The notes: generated from the sequence alone by a model not told the origin. 64,000 nt of DNA from Oscillospiraceae bacterium (GCA_902798545.1 CADBWQ010000008.1:1-64000); one strand, 5' to 3'. Shown: positions 8,748-18,743, numbered from the stretch's first letter. Program-made: numbers and translations.

Positions 8748-10403
8748 ATGGATACGAAAAACGAAGCGATCCTTTCCGCCGAAGAAGAACGGAGCCTTCT
8801 GGCGCCCATTGACCAGTACATCGGCGGAATTCAGGAGAAAATCAATGCCCTCCGGGCGGAAGGCACCGACAGGGTCGTCTCTCTGACCAACCATATGGCG
8901 ATTGTCAAAGAGAACGCCAACTATACCAAAGCGGAAAAGTCTGCCATCATCGCTGAGGATCGGAAAGCGCTGGAAAAAGCCAAGGCAGTGGAGGACGCGA
9001 ACCGCGCAGAGATCAAGTCGCTGATTGATGAAGCGGTCAGCTATCTCGACGCAAACTACGACAAGGAATACTACAACAAGGTCGTCGCTTCCTGTGCGGC
9101 GGAAAAGGCGGAAGAGGACAAGCGCTATGAAGCGGAGCTCTCCGAACTGAAGCGCGAGCATGAAGCGGAACTGGCGAAGCTGAAGGACCAGGGCGAAATC
9201 AAGGATGAAAAATACGTCTACAAAAACCGTCAGTTTGATGCGAAGCTCAAGCATGACGCCACCCTTCAGGAAATCAAAGACCGGAGACATGATGCCTTTG
9301 CCTATCGTTATCACCTGATCGATCTGCTCCGGCTCTCGCACTTCACCCGCGGAGAAAAGCGGAAGCAGAACTGGGAAAACTATAAATACACCTTCAACGT
9401 AAAGCAGTTTTTCCTGACCAACGGTCTGTATATCGTGATCGTCTGCGTCTTTATTCTGCTCTGCATCCTGGCTCCGGTGATCAAGCATACGCAGCTGCTG
9501 ACACTGAACAATATCCTGAACATTCTTCAGGCGGCATCTCCGCGCATGTTCTTGGCACTGGGTGTCGGCGGACTGATCCTTCTGGCCGGTACAGACCTCT
9601 CTGTGGGGCGTATGGTGGGTACCAGCATGGTGCTTGCGACGATGATCATGCACAAAGGCATCAACACGGGTGCGCTATTCGGGCATATTTATGACTTTAC
9701 GAATATTCCGATTCCGGCTCGCGTGTTCCTCGCACTGCTGGCCTGCTGCATTGTCACGACAACCTTCACCTGTGTTGCGGGCTTCTTCACCGCCAGGTTT
9801 AAAATTCATCCCTTTATTTCTACCATGGCAAACATGCTGATCATGTTCGGCCTTATGACCTTTGCCACCAAGGGTGTTTCCTTTGGTGCGATCGAAATCT
9901 CCATTCCGAAAATGATCATCCCGAAAATCGGCAGGTTCCCGACGATCATCCTATGGGCTGTAGCAGCGGTCGCCATCATGTATTTTGTCTGGAACAAGAC
10001 GACACTGGGCAAGAACATGTATGCTGTCGGCGGCAACCCGGAAGCAGCGTCTGTTTCAGGAATCAACGTGTTCAAGGTGACGCTGACCGCCTTTGCCATC
10101 GCCGGTGTCCTCTACGGTTTCGGCGCGTGGCTTGAATGCATCCGCATGGTGGGTTCCGGCTCCGCCTCCTACGGACAGGGCTGGGAGACCGACGCCATTG
10201 CAGCATGCGTGGTCGGCGGCATCTCCTTCAGCGGCGGCATTGGCAAGATCCAGGGCATTGTCGTCGGTGTCCTGATTTTTACGGCGCTGACCTATTCCCT
10301 CACCGTTCTCGGTGTGGATACCAACCTGCAGTTTGTCTTCTCCGGACTGATCATCCTCGCTGCTGTCACCATCGACTGCCTGAAGTACGTCCAGAAGAAG
10401 TAA
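8748..10403 (+). CDS. mglC: Galactose/glucose-type sugar ABC permease with long N-terminal coiled-coil extension
   Basis: The 551-residue product combines two parts. Residues ~1-220 are hydrophilic, charged and helical (for example YEAELSELKREHEAELAKLK), consistent with a long coiled coil. From ~residue 227 (LYIVIVCVFILLCILAPV) it is a CUT2 permease with the family hallmarks AGTDLSVGRMVG and GGNPEAASVSGI and a C-terminal GGISFSGGIGKIQGI. Ordinary MglC is about 330 residues, so the extension adds a cytoplasmic arm, assuming the usual topology. The frame is continuous from a good start, so this is not a fusion caused by a lost stop within a permease. Its role is unknown; it may dock onto MglA or a regulator. 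Confidence 0.9.
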   Translation: MDTKNEAILSAEEERSLLAPIDQYIGGIQEKINALRAEGTDRVVSLTNHMAIVKENANYTKAEKSAIIAEDRKALEKAKAVEDANRAEIKSLIDEAVSYLDANYDKEYYNKVVASCAAEKAEEDKRYEAELSELKREHEAELAKLKDQGEIKDEKYVYKNRQFDAKLKHDATLQEIKDRRHDAFAYRYHLIDLLRLSHFTRGEKRKQNWENYKYTFNVKQFFLTNGLYIVIVCVFILLCILAPVIKHTQLLTLNNILNILQAASPRMFLALGVGGLILLAGTDLSVGRMVGTSMVLATMIMHKGINTGALFGHIYDFTNIPIPARVFLALLACCIVTTTFTCVAGFFTARFKIHPFISTMANMLIMFGLMTFATKGVSFGAIEISIPKMIIPKIGRFPTIILWAVAAVAIMYFVWNKTTLGKNMYAVGGNPEAASVSGINVFKVTLTAFAIAGVLYGFGAWLECIRMVGSGSASYGQGWETDAIAACVVGGISFSGGIGKIQGIVVGVLIFTALTYSLTVLGVDTNLQFVFSGLIILAAVTIDCLKYVQKK

Positions 10404-10434
10404 GCGAACAAAGACCCTCTGCTTGAAATCCATT

Positions 10435-10464
10435 CCGGGGCGCTGCCAGACGGAGGCGCCCCGG
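10435..10464 (+). terminator. Stem-loop after the Mgl permease gene
   Basis: A perfect 9-bp GC-rich stem (10435-10443 with 10456-10464) is followed only by TGTTAT. Termination would be partial, so readthrough into the NUDIX gene 22 bases later is plausible. Confidence 0.5.
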
Positions 10465-10486
10465 TGTTATCGTGAGGAAGAGAATC

Positions 10487-11116
10487 GTGGATACAGCGAC
10501 GGAAAAGTCTGATCAGATCGTCGAATGGGCGAAAGAACTCCAGAGTCTGGCGCAGGCGGGTCTCTTCTACGGAAGAGATGTCTTCGACAGGGAACGCTAT
10601 CAGCGGATCCGGGATATTTCAGCAGAGATGATGGCGGCCAGAACCGGGATCCCCGCAGAAAAGATCGCCGACCTGTTCTGCGGGGATGTGGGGTATCAGA
10701 CACCGAAAATTGACACAAGAGCGGCCATCTTTCAGAGAGACAGGATCCTCCTGGTATGTGAAAAGGGAAGATGGAGCATGCCGGGCGGATGGTGTGAATA
10801 TAACCTCTCGCCGAAGGAAAACACGATCAAGGAAACCAAAGAAGAAGCCGGGCTGGACGTCATCGTAAAATCGGTAATTGCCATTCAGGACCGGGACAGA
10901 CATAACTTGCCGCCCTACGCCTATGGGGTCGTGAAAGTGTTCTATGAATGTGAAATAATCGGAGGCACGTTTATGCAGAACTCCGAGACATCTGAGAGCG
11001 CTTTTTTCGCGCTCAAAGAACTGCCGCCTCTCGCAGAAGAGAAGTGCACCCGGGCACAGATCGAGATGTGCTTTTGGGCACATGGAGATGATCACTGGAA
11101 AACGCAGTTTGACTGA
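10487..11116 (+). CDS. NUDIX hydrolase with N-terminal NUDIX_N domain
   Basis: The 209-residue protein begins with the helical N-terminal domain seen in this subgroup (WAKELQSLAQAGLFYGRDVFDRERYQRI). A Nudix fold follows, with box GGWCEYNL...TIKETKEEAGL, whose metal-binding EE pair is intact. Such enzymes split nucleoside diphosphates linked to another moiety, often ADP-sugars. I chose the GTG at 10487 because GAGGAAG lies 6 bases upstream; a GTG at 10472 is in frame but has no ribosome site. It follows the Mgl operon and may be read through from it, but no functional link is obvious. Confidence 0.85.
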   Translation: MDTATEKSDQIVEWAKELQSLAQAGLFYGRDVFDRERYQRIRDISAEMMAARTGIPAEKIADLFCGDVGYQTPKIDTRAAIFQRDRILLVCEKGRWSMPGGWCEYNLSPKENTIKETKEEAGLDVIVKSVIAIQDRDRHNLPPYAYGVVKVFYECEIIGGTFMQNSETSESAFFALKELPPLAEEKCTRAQIEMCFWAHGDDHWKTQFD

Positions 11117-11130
11117 TTTTTTCCGTATAA

Positions 11131-11163
11131 GTCAAGACCTCCGGCACAGCCGGAGGTCTTGAC
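11131..11163. terminator. Bidirectional terminator hairpin
   Basis: A perfect 14-bp inverted repeat (11131-11144 with 11150-11163) with a 5-base loop lies between convergent genes. T-rich flanks occur on the + side (TTCTTTCTT) and, on the minus strand, a few bases past the stem. Confidence 0.8.
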
Positions 11164-11175
11164 TTCTTTCTTCCC

Positions 11176-11207
11176 GGGCCGGTTCTTGAGACCGGCCCTT
11201 TCTTATT
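11176..11207 (+). terminator. Second terminator hairpin
   Basis: An 8-bp stem GGGCCGGT/ACCGGCCC (11176-11183, 11191-11198) is followed by TTTCTTATTTCT. It backs up the preceding hairpin for rightward transcripts and reaches into the last codon of the convergent gene. Confidence 0.65.
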
Positions 11208-11655
11208 TCTGTTTTTCCGCCTTGATCAGTGCATCCAGAATCTGTCTCTGCACCGGCAGTCTTTCCCAGCGTTTGTAGAGTCCACCAAACTCTCCGACAA
11301 GTGCCCTGGCGTCTGATTCAGACAGCCTGGGGATCAGTCCAAGCGTCAGGCTCTGGACCGCGATCAGCATCCAAAAGGAGCTCTTCGGGTCCGGGTACTT
11401 TTTGGGTGCCTTATAAACCAAGGATAGGACTTCTCGAATTGCGGCGCTGTCCGGCGCCTCTTCGCCGAACGCCTCCAGCCACTCCTTCAGATTTGCGGCG
11501 AAACGATCATGGCAGGGATCATCCGATGGCCTTTTCCCTATTCCAAAGATTCCTTCACCGGGTTTGCGTGAGAGTTCGACCTTCCGCGCCTCGTCGAGAT
11601 AGCTTTCATACAGCGCGGTAAGCTGTTGCATGTTGTGTTTCGCCTGCTCTCTCAT
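11203..11655 (-). CDS. Uncharacterised protein encoded with xylulokinase
   Basis: The 150-residue soluble protein has no signal peptide or membrane helix. It is mostly alpha-helical, with a basic start (MREQAKHNMQQL) and a Lys-rich end (AEKQK). Its start overlaps the xylulokinase stop by four bases (ATGA), so it is translationally coupled to xylB and last in the sugar operon. I do not recognise a domain. Confidence 0.75.
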   Translation of the reverse strand: MREQAKHNMQQLTALYESYLDEARKVELSRKPGEGIFGIGKRPSDDPCHDRFAANLKEWLEAFGEEAPDSAAIREVLSLVYKAPKKYPDPKSSFWMLIAVQSLTLGLIPRLSESDARALVGEFGGLYKRWERLPVQRQILDALIKAEKQK

Positions 11656-13130
11656 ACGTTCAGAACCGGGAAGATCTCTTTCATCGCCGGATAGATCCGG
11701 CTGAACTTCTGATACTGTGCCTCATAGCGGGCGCTGATCTTGGGATCCGGCTTCACTGTCGCCGTCACATGAACCAGCTTCTCGGCCGCTTCTTTCACCG
11801 AGGAAAACTCGCCGCAGGCGACCGCCGCCAGCATTGCACCGCCGTAGCCGGGGCCTTCTTCGGACTCAATCTGTTCCAGCTCAAGGTTGCAGACGTTGGC
11901 CATGATGGTCCGCCAGAGCGGACTCTTCGCTCCGCCGCCGCAGATGCGGCTCTTCCGAATATCAAGGCCCAGGGATCTGGCGACTTCCAGGGAATCGCGG
12001 ATGGCAAAGGCAACGCCCTCAAGTACCGCCTGCATCATATCCGAGCGCGTGGAATCCATGCTGAGCCCCGTGAAGGTGCCGCGGGCATTGACGTCGTTGA
12101 TGGGGGAGCGTTCGCCCATCAGGTAGGGAAGGAAGAAGACGCGGTTGCAGCCCAGCTTCTCCTCCGTGATATCCTTCTGCTCGGCCGCGTAGTCCGCCGT
12201 CTTGAGAATCTCTTCGCAGAACCACTTGTTGCAGGATGCCGCGGAGAGCATGCAGCCCATCAGATGATAGCCGCCGTCGGCATGGGCGAAGGAGTGCAGG
12301 GCGTTGTTCGGGTCAACGCCGAATTTCTCCGACGAGATGAAGATCGTCCCGGAGGTTCCGAGGCTGATGTTGCAGCCGCCCTCTCCGACGACGCCGGTCC
12401 CGACCGCGGCGGCGGCGTTGTCCCCGGCGCCGGCGACCACTTTGACCGTCTCCGGCAGGCCGAGCTCCGTCGCGACCGCCGGTTTCAGCGTCCCGACACA
12501 GTCATAGCTCTCAAACAAGTGCGGCATCCAGCTCTCCTCCACACCGCAGATCTCCAGCATCTCCTTCGACCAGCACTTATGTTCAACATCCAGAAGCAGC
12601 ATGCCGGAGGCATCAGAGTAATCGCAGGAATGCACACCCGTGAGGCAGTAATTGACATAGTCCTTCGGAAGCATGATTTTCCGAATGCGGGCGAAGTTCT
12701 CGGGTTCATGCTTTTTCATCCACAGGAGCTTCGGGGCCGTGAATCCGGCAAAAGCAATATTCGCCGTGAGCTCGGAGAGTTTTTTCTTTCCGATCTCCGT
12801 GTTGAGCCAGGCGGTCTCATCCTCCGTGCGCCCGTCGTTCCAGAGGATGGCGGGACGGATGACCCGGTCCTCCGCATCCAGCGCGACAAGGCCGTGCATC
12901 TGTCCGCCGCAGCCGATCCCGGCAACCTGGCTTCTGTCAATGTCCGCTGTCAGTTCCCGGATTCCGTCAAAGGACTCCCGGATCCAGTCCTGCGGATCCT
13001 GTTCAGACCAGCCGGGCTGTGGGAAGCGCAGCGGATACTCACGGGAGACAACGTTCAGGATTTTCCCCGCGCTGTCCATCAGCAGGAGCTTGACTGCGGA
13101 AGTTCCAAGATCTACACCAATGTAATACAT
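11652..13130 (-). CDS. xylB: Xylulokinase
   Basis: The 492-residue FGGY-family kinase starts with the ATP-binding phosphate-1 motif YYIGVDLGTSAVKLLLMD and carries CGGQMHGLVALD. A C-terminal FGGY signature is seen at GVAFAIRDSLEVARSLG followed by ICGGGAKSPLWRTIMAN. Length, start and the QMHGL motif fit xylulokinase, which makes D-xylulose 5-phosphate for the pentose phosphate route. It lies downstream of a ChvE/XylF-type importer in the same direction and presumably phosphorylates what that importer brings in, after isomerisation. No xylose isomerase gene lies in this window. Confidence 0.93.
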   Translation of the reverse strand: MYYIGVDLGTSAVKLLLMDSAGKILNVVSREYPLRFPQPGWSEQDPQDWIRESFDGIRELTADIDRSQVAGIGCGGQMHGLVALDAEDRVIRPAILWNDGRTEDETAWLNTEIGKKKLSELTANIAFAGFTAPKLLWMKKHEPENFARIRKIMLPKDYVNYCLTGVHSCDYSDASGMLLLDVEHKCWSKEMLEICGVEESWMPHLFESYDCVGTLKPAVATELGLPETVKVVAGAGDNAAAAVGTGVVGEGGCNISLGTSGTIFISSEKFGVDPNNALHSFAHADGGYHLMGCMLSAASCNKWFCEEILKTADYAAEQKDITEEKLGCNRVFFLPYLMGERSPINDVNARGTFTGLSMDSTRSDMMQAVLEGVAFAIRDSLEVARSLGLDIRKSRICGGGAKSPLWRTIMANVCNLELEQIESEEGPGYGGAMLAAVACGEFSSVKEAAEKLVHVTATVKPDPKISARYEAQYQKFSRIYPAMKEIFPVLNV

Positions 13131-13153
13131 CCGTTTCTCCTTTATCGTACGTT

Positions 13154-13471
13154 CTATGATCTCTCTGCCTGTTCCGCTTCGCCCTCCGGCTCTTCCCCGG
13201 ATTCATCTTCCGCTTCCTCCCCGGGCAGATCTTCCGTGGAGTTTTCTTCCGCAAAAGACTCGCTTTCGCTCTGTTTCCAGATGCGGAGGGCATAGAGTCC
13301 GAGCCAGACGGCAGCCACAGCAAACAGGATAAGAAACAGCCAGCGGATCATGGGCGTCATGGTCGTGTTTGTGTCATGGCGGTCCCGAAACAAACCGTAG
13401 CAGAGATAGAGGAAATATGCCGCTATGACGCCAAACAGGGTACTTCTTGTTTTGTCGCTATTTAACATCAA
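13154..13471 (-). CDS. Small membrane protein with acidic C-terminal tail
   Basis: The 105-residue protein has two predicted transmembrane segments (about residues 12-26 and 42-63). Its tail is extremely Glu-rich (EEAEDESGEEPEGEAEQAE) and would project from the membrane. It sits between the second permease gene and xylB, spaced 33 and 23 bases from them. It is probably an accessory of the importer or a membrane-associated scaffold, but I do not recognise a family. The ATG one codon downstream is an equally possible start. Confidence 0.7.
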   Translation of the reverse strand: MMLNSDKTRSTLFGVIAAYFLYLCYGLFRDRHDTNTTMTPMIRWLFLILFAVAAVWLGLYALRIWKQSESESFAEENSTEDLPGEEAEDESGEEPEGEAEQAERS

Positions 13472-13504
13472 ATGCTCTCCCGTGAAGAATATGATGGGCT
13501 CTGA

Positions 13505-14674
13505 TTACCGCTCCTTCTTTTGGGAGAGGATATCGAACACCACGGCTGCCAGCAGCACAAAGCCCTTGACCACACGCTGATAGTTTGCATCCAGGCTGAT
13601 CAGACTCATGCCCAGGTTGATAATACCGATCAGCGTGGCACCGATTACCATCCCCAGAACGGATCCGGCGCCGCCCGTCGCGGACACACCGCCGACGACG
13701 CAGGCCGAAATGGCGTCCATCTCAAAGTTCTTGCCCACATCCGCATACGCGGATTGAGAGCGGGCAACTACCGTAAAGGTTGCAATGGCGGTCAGGACTG
13801 CCATGTTCAGATAGGCCAGGAACATGATTCTTCGGGTATTCACACCGGAAAGTCTGGCCGCTTCCATGTTGCCGCCGACGACATAAAAATGACGCCCGAT
13901 CGTGGTTTTTGACGTGATGAAACTGTAGATCAGGACAATGCCCGCGACCCAGAGGAGCGTCGTCGGGATGCCGCCGTCCCAGGCAAGTTTGTACATTACG
14001 AGAAGGACCGCCGCGTCGCTGATCACACTTTTGAGGCAGGCCGCACGGATGGTATCGGCTTCATAGCCTTTTTTGATTCGGTTTTTCCGGTTCAGAAAAA
14101 TAACCAGCGTGATGACCGCCGCCGCAAGCAGTCCGGCGGCGAAGCAGGGGATGTTAAAGACACCCTTGTTGGTCGGAAACACCCGTCCGTAGAAGACGTT
14201 CTGGAAAGCCACCGGGAAGGGTGCCAGAGAGCCTGTCGTAGAGTTGTTGGACAGGATTGACGTCCCGAGTCCGCGAAATGCCAGGAAGCCGGCCAGAGTT
14301 GCAATCCAGGGCGGGATGTTGACATAGGCGATCAGGAAGCCAAGGATTACACCATAGAGGACGCCGATCAGTACCAACAGCAGAATCGAAACACCGGTTC
14401 CCATCCCCTTGACAATCATGAACATACCGCCGATCGCGCCCAGCAGGCAGACGAAAGCGCCGCAGCTCAGGTCAATGTTGCCGCCGGTCAGCATGCACAT
14501 CAGCATGCCTACGCCCAGGATATAGACATAGGCGTTCTGGTTGATCAGTTCGGTAAAACTGGAGGATTGGAAAATGCCGCCCTTCGTCAAAACCAGGAAA
14601 AACAGATATACCAGGACCAGGATGATCAGCATGGAGTTCTTTTTCAGCGTCGCAGCAAATGACTCTTTATTCAT
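13505..14674 (-). CDS. Multiple-monosaccharide ABC permease, second copy
   Basis: The 389-residue membrane protein belongs to the XylH/GguB (CUT2) permease group. Visible hallmarks are [16 protein letters not shown], the conserved VVGGNMEAARLSGVNTRR loop and CVVGGVSATGGAGSVLGM near the C-terminus. It is clearly homologous to the permease encoded immediately upstream (14696-15997), with the two sharing most of these motifs in the same order. A heterodimeric channel or a specificity variant is plausible. Operon order is ChvE, ATPase, permease 1, permease 2, small membrane protein, xylB. Confidence 0.9.
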   Translation of the reverse strand: MNKESFAATLKKNSMLIILVLVYLFFLVLTKGGIFQSSSFTELINQNAYVYILGVGMLMCMLTGGNIDLSCGAFVCLLGAIGGMFMIVKGMGTGVSILLLVLIGVLYGVILGFLIAYVNIPPWIATLAGFLAFRGLGTSILSNNSTTGSLAPFPVAFQNVFYGRVFPTNKGVFNIPCFAAGLLAAAVITLVIFLNRKNRIKKGYEADTIRAACLKSVISDAAVLLVMYKLAWDGGIPTTLLWVAGIVLIYSFITSKTTIGRHFYVVGGNMEAARLSGVNTRRIMFLAYLNMAVLTAIATFTVVARSQSAYADVGKNFEMDAISACVVGGVSATGGAGSVLGMVIGATLIGIINLGMSLISLDANYQRVVKGFVLLAAVVFDILSQKKER

Positions 14675-14695
14675 ACGTTTGTCCTCCCCGCTGCC

Positions 14696-15997
14696 TTATC
14701 GTTTCTGCCGCTTGGACAGCACATCAAACATGACGGCGATCAGCAGCACAATTCCCTTGACCACCTTCTGATAGTTGGCGTCCACACCGATGATGATCAT
14801 GCCTTTGTTGATGACGCCCATCAGCGTCGCGCCGATGATCACGCCGGACACCTTGCCGGAGCCGCCGTATGCCGAAGCGCCGCCGATAAAGCAGGAAGCG
14901 ATCGCGTCCATCTCGTAGCCTTCCCCGTATACCGGGTCAATACCCTTTGCGCGTCCGGCGGTCAGAATACCCGCAAGGCCTGCCAGCAGGCCGATATTTG
15001 CATAAGCGAACCAGAATACATTCCTGGTCTTGACACCGGAGAGAGCGGCCGCCTTCTCGTTGCCGCCCACCGCGTACAGGTGGCGGCCGATTGCCGTTTT
15101 ATTCGTGATGTAGGCATACACGCCGAGAACGAAGGCTACCCAGATCAGGACCATTGGCAGCCCGCGGTAGCTGCTCAGCTTCAGGCCGAGCCACAGAATC
15201 AAAACGGCCAGAACTACGGTGGAAAGAATCTGTCCGGAAATCGACTGACTGATCCCCAGCTTCTTCTGCACCATGATCTTGCGGACCCTGGCGATCACCA
15301 GGATGATCGCTGCAAGGAGCGCGATCGTCATGCAGGTCACGTTGAATTTTGAAACGAAATTCTCCCCGATCAGCCCGGTGAGGAATGCATTCTCCGTCGT
15401 GAACACGTCATTGAGATTCGGGAACATATTCCGCATCACATCGGGGACATAACTGGTCTTGCCGTTGCCGAAAAGCATCAGGAACTTCTCGTTGGTGATG
15501 TCCACGCGATAGCCCTTGAGCACCACATTGGAAAAGCCTCTGAAGGCATACATCCCGGCCAGTGTGGCAATAAAGGCCGGTACATTGATTTTCGCGATCC
15601 AGAACCCCTGGAAAACTCCGATGCCCAGACCGATCAGCAGCATGACCAGCACCGCCAGCCACAGATTGGCGCCCCCTGCCATCAGGACGCAGCCGACCGC
15701 TGCGGTAAAGCAGACTACCGAGCCGACGGAAAGATCAATGTTGCCGCCGGTCAGGATGCACAGCAGCATGCCTGTGGCAAGTACGAAAACATAGGCGTTC
15801 TCGGCAATCAGTCCGGTCAGGTTGGACGGCAGCAGAATCAGCCCTTCCTTCCCTTTCCAGGTGGCGAAAATAACCGTCACGACGATCAGGGCGATGATCA
15901 TCATGTATTTCTGAAGAAACGCCCCGACCTTGAACTTCTGATCATCCGAGAGCGTTTTCTTCCCGGAGGCAGCGCCTGTATTCTCATTCACGGTCAC
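14696..15997 (-). CDS. Multiple-monosaccharide ABC permease, first copy
   Basis: The 433-residue XylH/GguB-type permease has [34 protein letters not shown] and [18 protein letters not shown], the standard CUT2 landmarks. About eleven hydrophobic segments are visible. Its start overlaps the ATPase stop by four bases, so it is translationally coupled to the ATPase. It is longer than its downstream paralogue mainly through a central loop (about residues 165-210). Confidence 0.92.
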   Translation of the reverse strand: MTVNENTGAASGKKTLSDDQKFKVGAFLQKYMMIIALIVVTVIFATWKGKEGLILLPSNLTGLIAENAYVFVLATGMLLCILTGGNIDLSVGSVVCFTAAVGCVLMAGGANLWLAVLVMLLIGLGIGVFQGFWIAKINVPAFIATLAGMYAFRGFSNVVLKGYRVDITNEKFLMLFGNGKTSYVPDVMRNMFPNLNDVFTTENAFLTGLIGENFVSKFNVTCMTIALLAAIILVIARVRKIMVQKKLGISQSISGQILSTVVLAVLILWLGLKLSSYRGLPMVLIWVAFVLGVYAYITNKTAIGRHLYAVGGNEKAAALSGVKTRNVFWFAYANIGLLAGLAGILTAGRAKGIDPVYGEGYEMDAIASCFIGGASAYGGSGKVSGVIIGATLMGVINKGMIIIGVDANYQKVVKGIVLLIAVMFDVLSKRQKR

Positions 15998-17538
15998 GCA
16001 CCCCTTCCTGATTTAAGAATCGTCGCCATGATGTTCTCCTGTGTGGCGTCTTCCGCCTTCATCTCCCCGACAATCCTGGCTTCATTCATGATATAGATCC
16101 GGTCGCTCATTCCCAGCACCTCCGGCAGCTCGGAGGAGATCAGCACGACACATTTTCCCTCAGCGGCCAGATCGTTGATGATGCAGTAGATCTCGTACTT
16201 GGCACCGACGTCGATCCCTCGGGTCGGCTCGTCCAGGATCAGGATGTTCGGTTCGGCAAACATCCATTTTGCCAGAAGCACCTTCTGCTGATTGCCGCCG
16301 GAGAGGTTTCCGACCAGCTGCTCAACGGAAGGCGTCTTGATCTTCAGTTTTTCGCGGTATTCCTCCGCAACTGCGTATTCTTTATCTCCGTCAATGACCG
16401 TGTTCTTGGAGATCGCGCCGAGATTGGCGAGGGAGGTATTGACCTTGATCGACTGGGAAAGCACAAGGCCGTTTCCCTTCCGGTCCTCCGTCACGTAGGC
16501 AATCTTATGTTTAATCGCATCCGCTTCGCTCTTGCGAAGCTTCACGTGCTTCCCGTCCAGCTTCAGCTCTCCGGAGAAATTCACCCCGTAGCTCTGTCCG
16601 AAGATGCTCATGGCGAGCTCTGTCCGACCAGCGCCCATCAGGCCGTAGATACCGACCACCTCGCCCTGTCGCACATACATGGACACGTCATCCACCACTT
16701 TCCGCTCGGGATACAGCGGATGATGCACGGTCCAGTGGTTGACCTCCATCCGGACGTCGCCGATCTTGACGTTTTCCCGTTTCGGGAAGCGGTTGGTCAG
16801 CTCGCGGCCGACCATGTACCGAATGATCAGTTCCTCACTGACCGGTTCCTTTCCGTGATTGTCGATCGTTTCAATGGTGGAGCCGTCACGGACGACTGTG
16901 ATCTTGTCCGCCACATAGGCAACTTCATTGAGCTTATGCGTGATGATGATCATCGTCATGCCCTGCTTTTTAAAGCTCAGCATCAGATCCAGCAGTGCGC
17001 GGGAATCCTCTTCGTTCAAAGAAGATGTCGGCTCATCCAGAATCAGCAGCTTTGCTTTCTTGGCAAGCGCTTTGGCAATTTCCACCAGCTGCTGCTTACC
17101 GGTTCCGATGGTCTTTACCTGAACCTTGGAGCTCTCCTCCAGACCGACCATTTTCAGGTATTTGTCGGCTTCAGAATAGGTTTTGTTCCAGTCAATTGCG
17201 TATTTATGTCCGCATTCATTTCCCAGATACATATTTTCGCCGATCGTCATCTCCGGAACCAGGGCCAGTTCCTGATGGATGATGACGATGCCGAGCCTTT
17301 CGGAATCCTTGATGTTGGAAAACTTGCAGACCTGGCCGTCGTAGATGATATCCCCTTCATAGGATCCATAGGGGTAGATCCCGCTGAGAACGTTCATCAG
17401 GGTCGATTTTCCCGCGCCGTTTTCCCCGACCAGCGCATGGATTTCGCCCTCTTCCACCTGGAGATTCACGTTATCAAGGGCTTTTACACCTGGGAAGGTC
17501 TTCGTGATATTCTTCATTTCCAACAGGATCTTAGCCAT
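15994..17538 (-). CDS. Multiple-monosaccharide ABC transporter ATPase
   Basis: The 514-residue double ATPase of the XylG/GguA group has N-domain Walker [10 protein letters not shown] and Walker [16 protein letters not shown]. The C-domain has [14 protein letters not shown] and [14 protein letters not shown]. It powers the two adjacent permeases. It lies between the ChvE-like binding protein gene and permease 1, with a stem-loop separating it from the former. Confidence 0.94.
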   Translation of the reverse strand: MAKILLEMKNITKTFPGVKALDNVNLQVEEGEIHALVGENGAGKSTLMNVLSGIYPYGSYEGDIIYDGQVCKFSNIKDSERLGIVIIHQELALVPEMTIGENMYLGNECGHKYAIDWNKTYSEADKYLKMVGLEESSKVQVKTIGTGKQQLVEIAKALAKKAKLLILDEPTSSLNEEDSRALLDLMLSFKKQGMTMIIITHKLNEVAYVADKITVVRDGSTIETIDNHGKEPVSEELIIRYMVGRELTNRFPKRENVKIGDVRMEVNHWTVHHPLYPERKVVDDVSMYVRQGEVVGIYGLMGAGRTELAMSIFGQSYGVNFSGELKLDGKHVKLRKSEADAIKHKIAYVTEDRKGNGLVLSQSIKVNTSLANLGAISKNTVIDGDKEYAVAEEYREKLKIKTPSVEQLVGNLSGGNQQKVLLAKWMFAEPNILILDEPTRGIDVGAKYEIYCIINDLAAEGKCVVLISSELPEVLGMSDRIYIMNEARIVGEMKAEDATQENIMATILKSGRGA

Positions 17539-17559
17539 TGTGTATTCTCCCCTCTACAA

Positions 17560-17592
17560 ACGATGCAGGCGAGCACAGCCCACCTGCATCGT
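17560..17592 (-). terminator. Stem-loop between binding-protein and ATPase genes
   Basis: A perfect 10-bp inverted repeat (17560-17569 with 17583-17592), read on the minus strand, is followed by TTTGTAG. It probably acts as a leaky terminator or mRNA stabiliser after the binding-protein gene. Confidence 0.7.
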
Positions 17593-17628
17593 CATTTCGT
17601 TTCCCGGAAATCTCCGGTGCATTTGGAA

Positions 17629-18681
17629 TTACTTCAGCTGATCGGCGGTGTAATAGCCGGAATCGAGCAGCAGTTCCTCATAGTTGTTCACATCCGCGAA
17701 AACGGGCTCGCACAGGTAGGAGGGAACAACGATGACGTTGTTGTCATAGGTCTCGGTATCGTTGACATCGACTTCCTCACCCGCAAGGATCTGGCCGACC
17801 ATCTTGACAACCTGAGCCGCGAGGGTGCGGGTGTCCTTGAAGACGGACATGCTCTGCTTGCCGGCGATCATGTTCTTCACATTGGAGATATCGCAGTCCT
17901 GACCGGTGATGATGGGCCACTCGCCGTCATATGCATCTTCCAGCGCGTTGGTTACGCCCAGTGCGGTGGAGTCGTTGGAGCAGAGCCACACATCGATGTC
18001 AGAGCCATCGGCATAGAAGGAAGACAGGATGCTGCTGGCACGCTGCTGGGCAACTTCGGTCTTCCAGGTCGGGGTGGCAACATCGTTGAAGTCGATCTGG
18101 CCGGACTTGACAACCAGCTTGCCTTCGTCAATGTAGGGCTGCAGAACATCCATCGCGCCCTGGTAGAAGTACCTGGCGTTGTTGTCGCCCGGGTCGCCGG
18201 CGGTTATTTCAAGATTGAAGGGGCCTTCCGCATTGTCGAGATCAAGCGCTTCCTTTACATAGGTGCCCTGCTTGGTGCCGACCATGTAGTTATCGAAGGT
18301 GGCGTAGTAGGAAACAGCGTCAGAGTCCATCAGCAGACGGTCATAGGCGATGACGGGAATGCCCTTTTCTTTCGCCAGATCCAGAGCGGAACCCAGAGAG
18401 GAACCTTCAATGGCCGCGATCACGATCACGCTGCAGCCGCTGTTGATCATATTGGTCACCTGGTTGAGCTGCTGCTGCACATCGTTGGAAGCAAACTGAA
18501 GGTCAACTTTATAGCCTGCTTCTGTAAGCAGATTCTTCATGTTTTCGCCGTCCTGGTTCCAACGCTGAAGATCTTTGGTCGGCATGGCGACACCGACTGT
18601 TTCACCCTCTGCGAAAGCAGATGTTGCACACAGTGCAAAAATCATGCAAAGCGCGAGAGCCAATGCGAGTAACTTTTTCAT
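17629..18681 (-). CDS. ChvE/XylF-type multiple-monosaccharide binding protein
   Basis: The 350-residue precursor has a signal peptide ending TSAFA|EG. Its mature start, VGVAMPTKDLQRWNQDGENM, is the hallmark of ChvE-like proteins, which bind several aldoses. Further landmarks are VIVIAAIEGSSLGSALDLAKEKGIPVIAYDRL and ITGQDCDISNVKNMIAGKQSMSVFKDTR. I chose ATG 18681 because an AAGGAGG-type site precedes it and it begins a clean signal peptide. The first gene of the operon, it has a near-consensus promoter. No lipobox cysteine is present at the cleavage site. Confidence 0.92.
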   Translation of the reverse strand: MKKLLALALALCMIFALCATSAFAEGETVGVAMPTKDLQRWNQDGENMKNLLTEAGYKVDLQFASNDVQQQLNQVTNMINSGCSVIVIAAIEGSSLGSALDLAKEKGIPVIAYDRLLMDSDAVSYYATFDNYMVGTKQGTYVKEALDLDNAEGPFNLEITAGDPGDNNARYFYQGAMDVLQPYIDEGKLVVKSGQIDFNDVATPTWKTEVAQQRASSILSSFYADGSDIDVWLCSNDSTALGVTNALEDAYDGEWPIITGQDCDISNVKNMIAGKQSMSVFKDTRTLAAQVVKMVGQILAGEEVDVNDTETYDNNVIVVPSYLCEPVFADVNNYEELLLDSGYYTADQLK

Positions 18682-18743
18682 GTAGATCCTCCTTGTTTCT
18701 TTTCTTTCTTTTGTATTAGAAGTCGCTCGACTTCCATATAGTG

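Noticed and set aside
16507..18672. Very long (721-codon) + strand frame opposite the ATPase and binding-protein genes
   Set aside because: Both antisense genes are strongly recognised ABC components; the frame spans their junction and lacks any recognisable domain or ribosome site.
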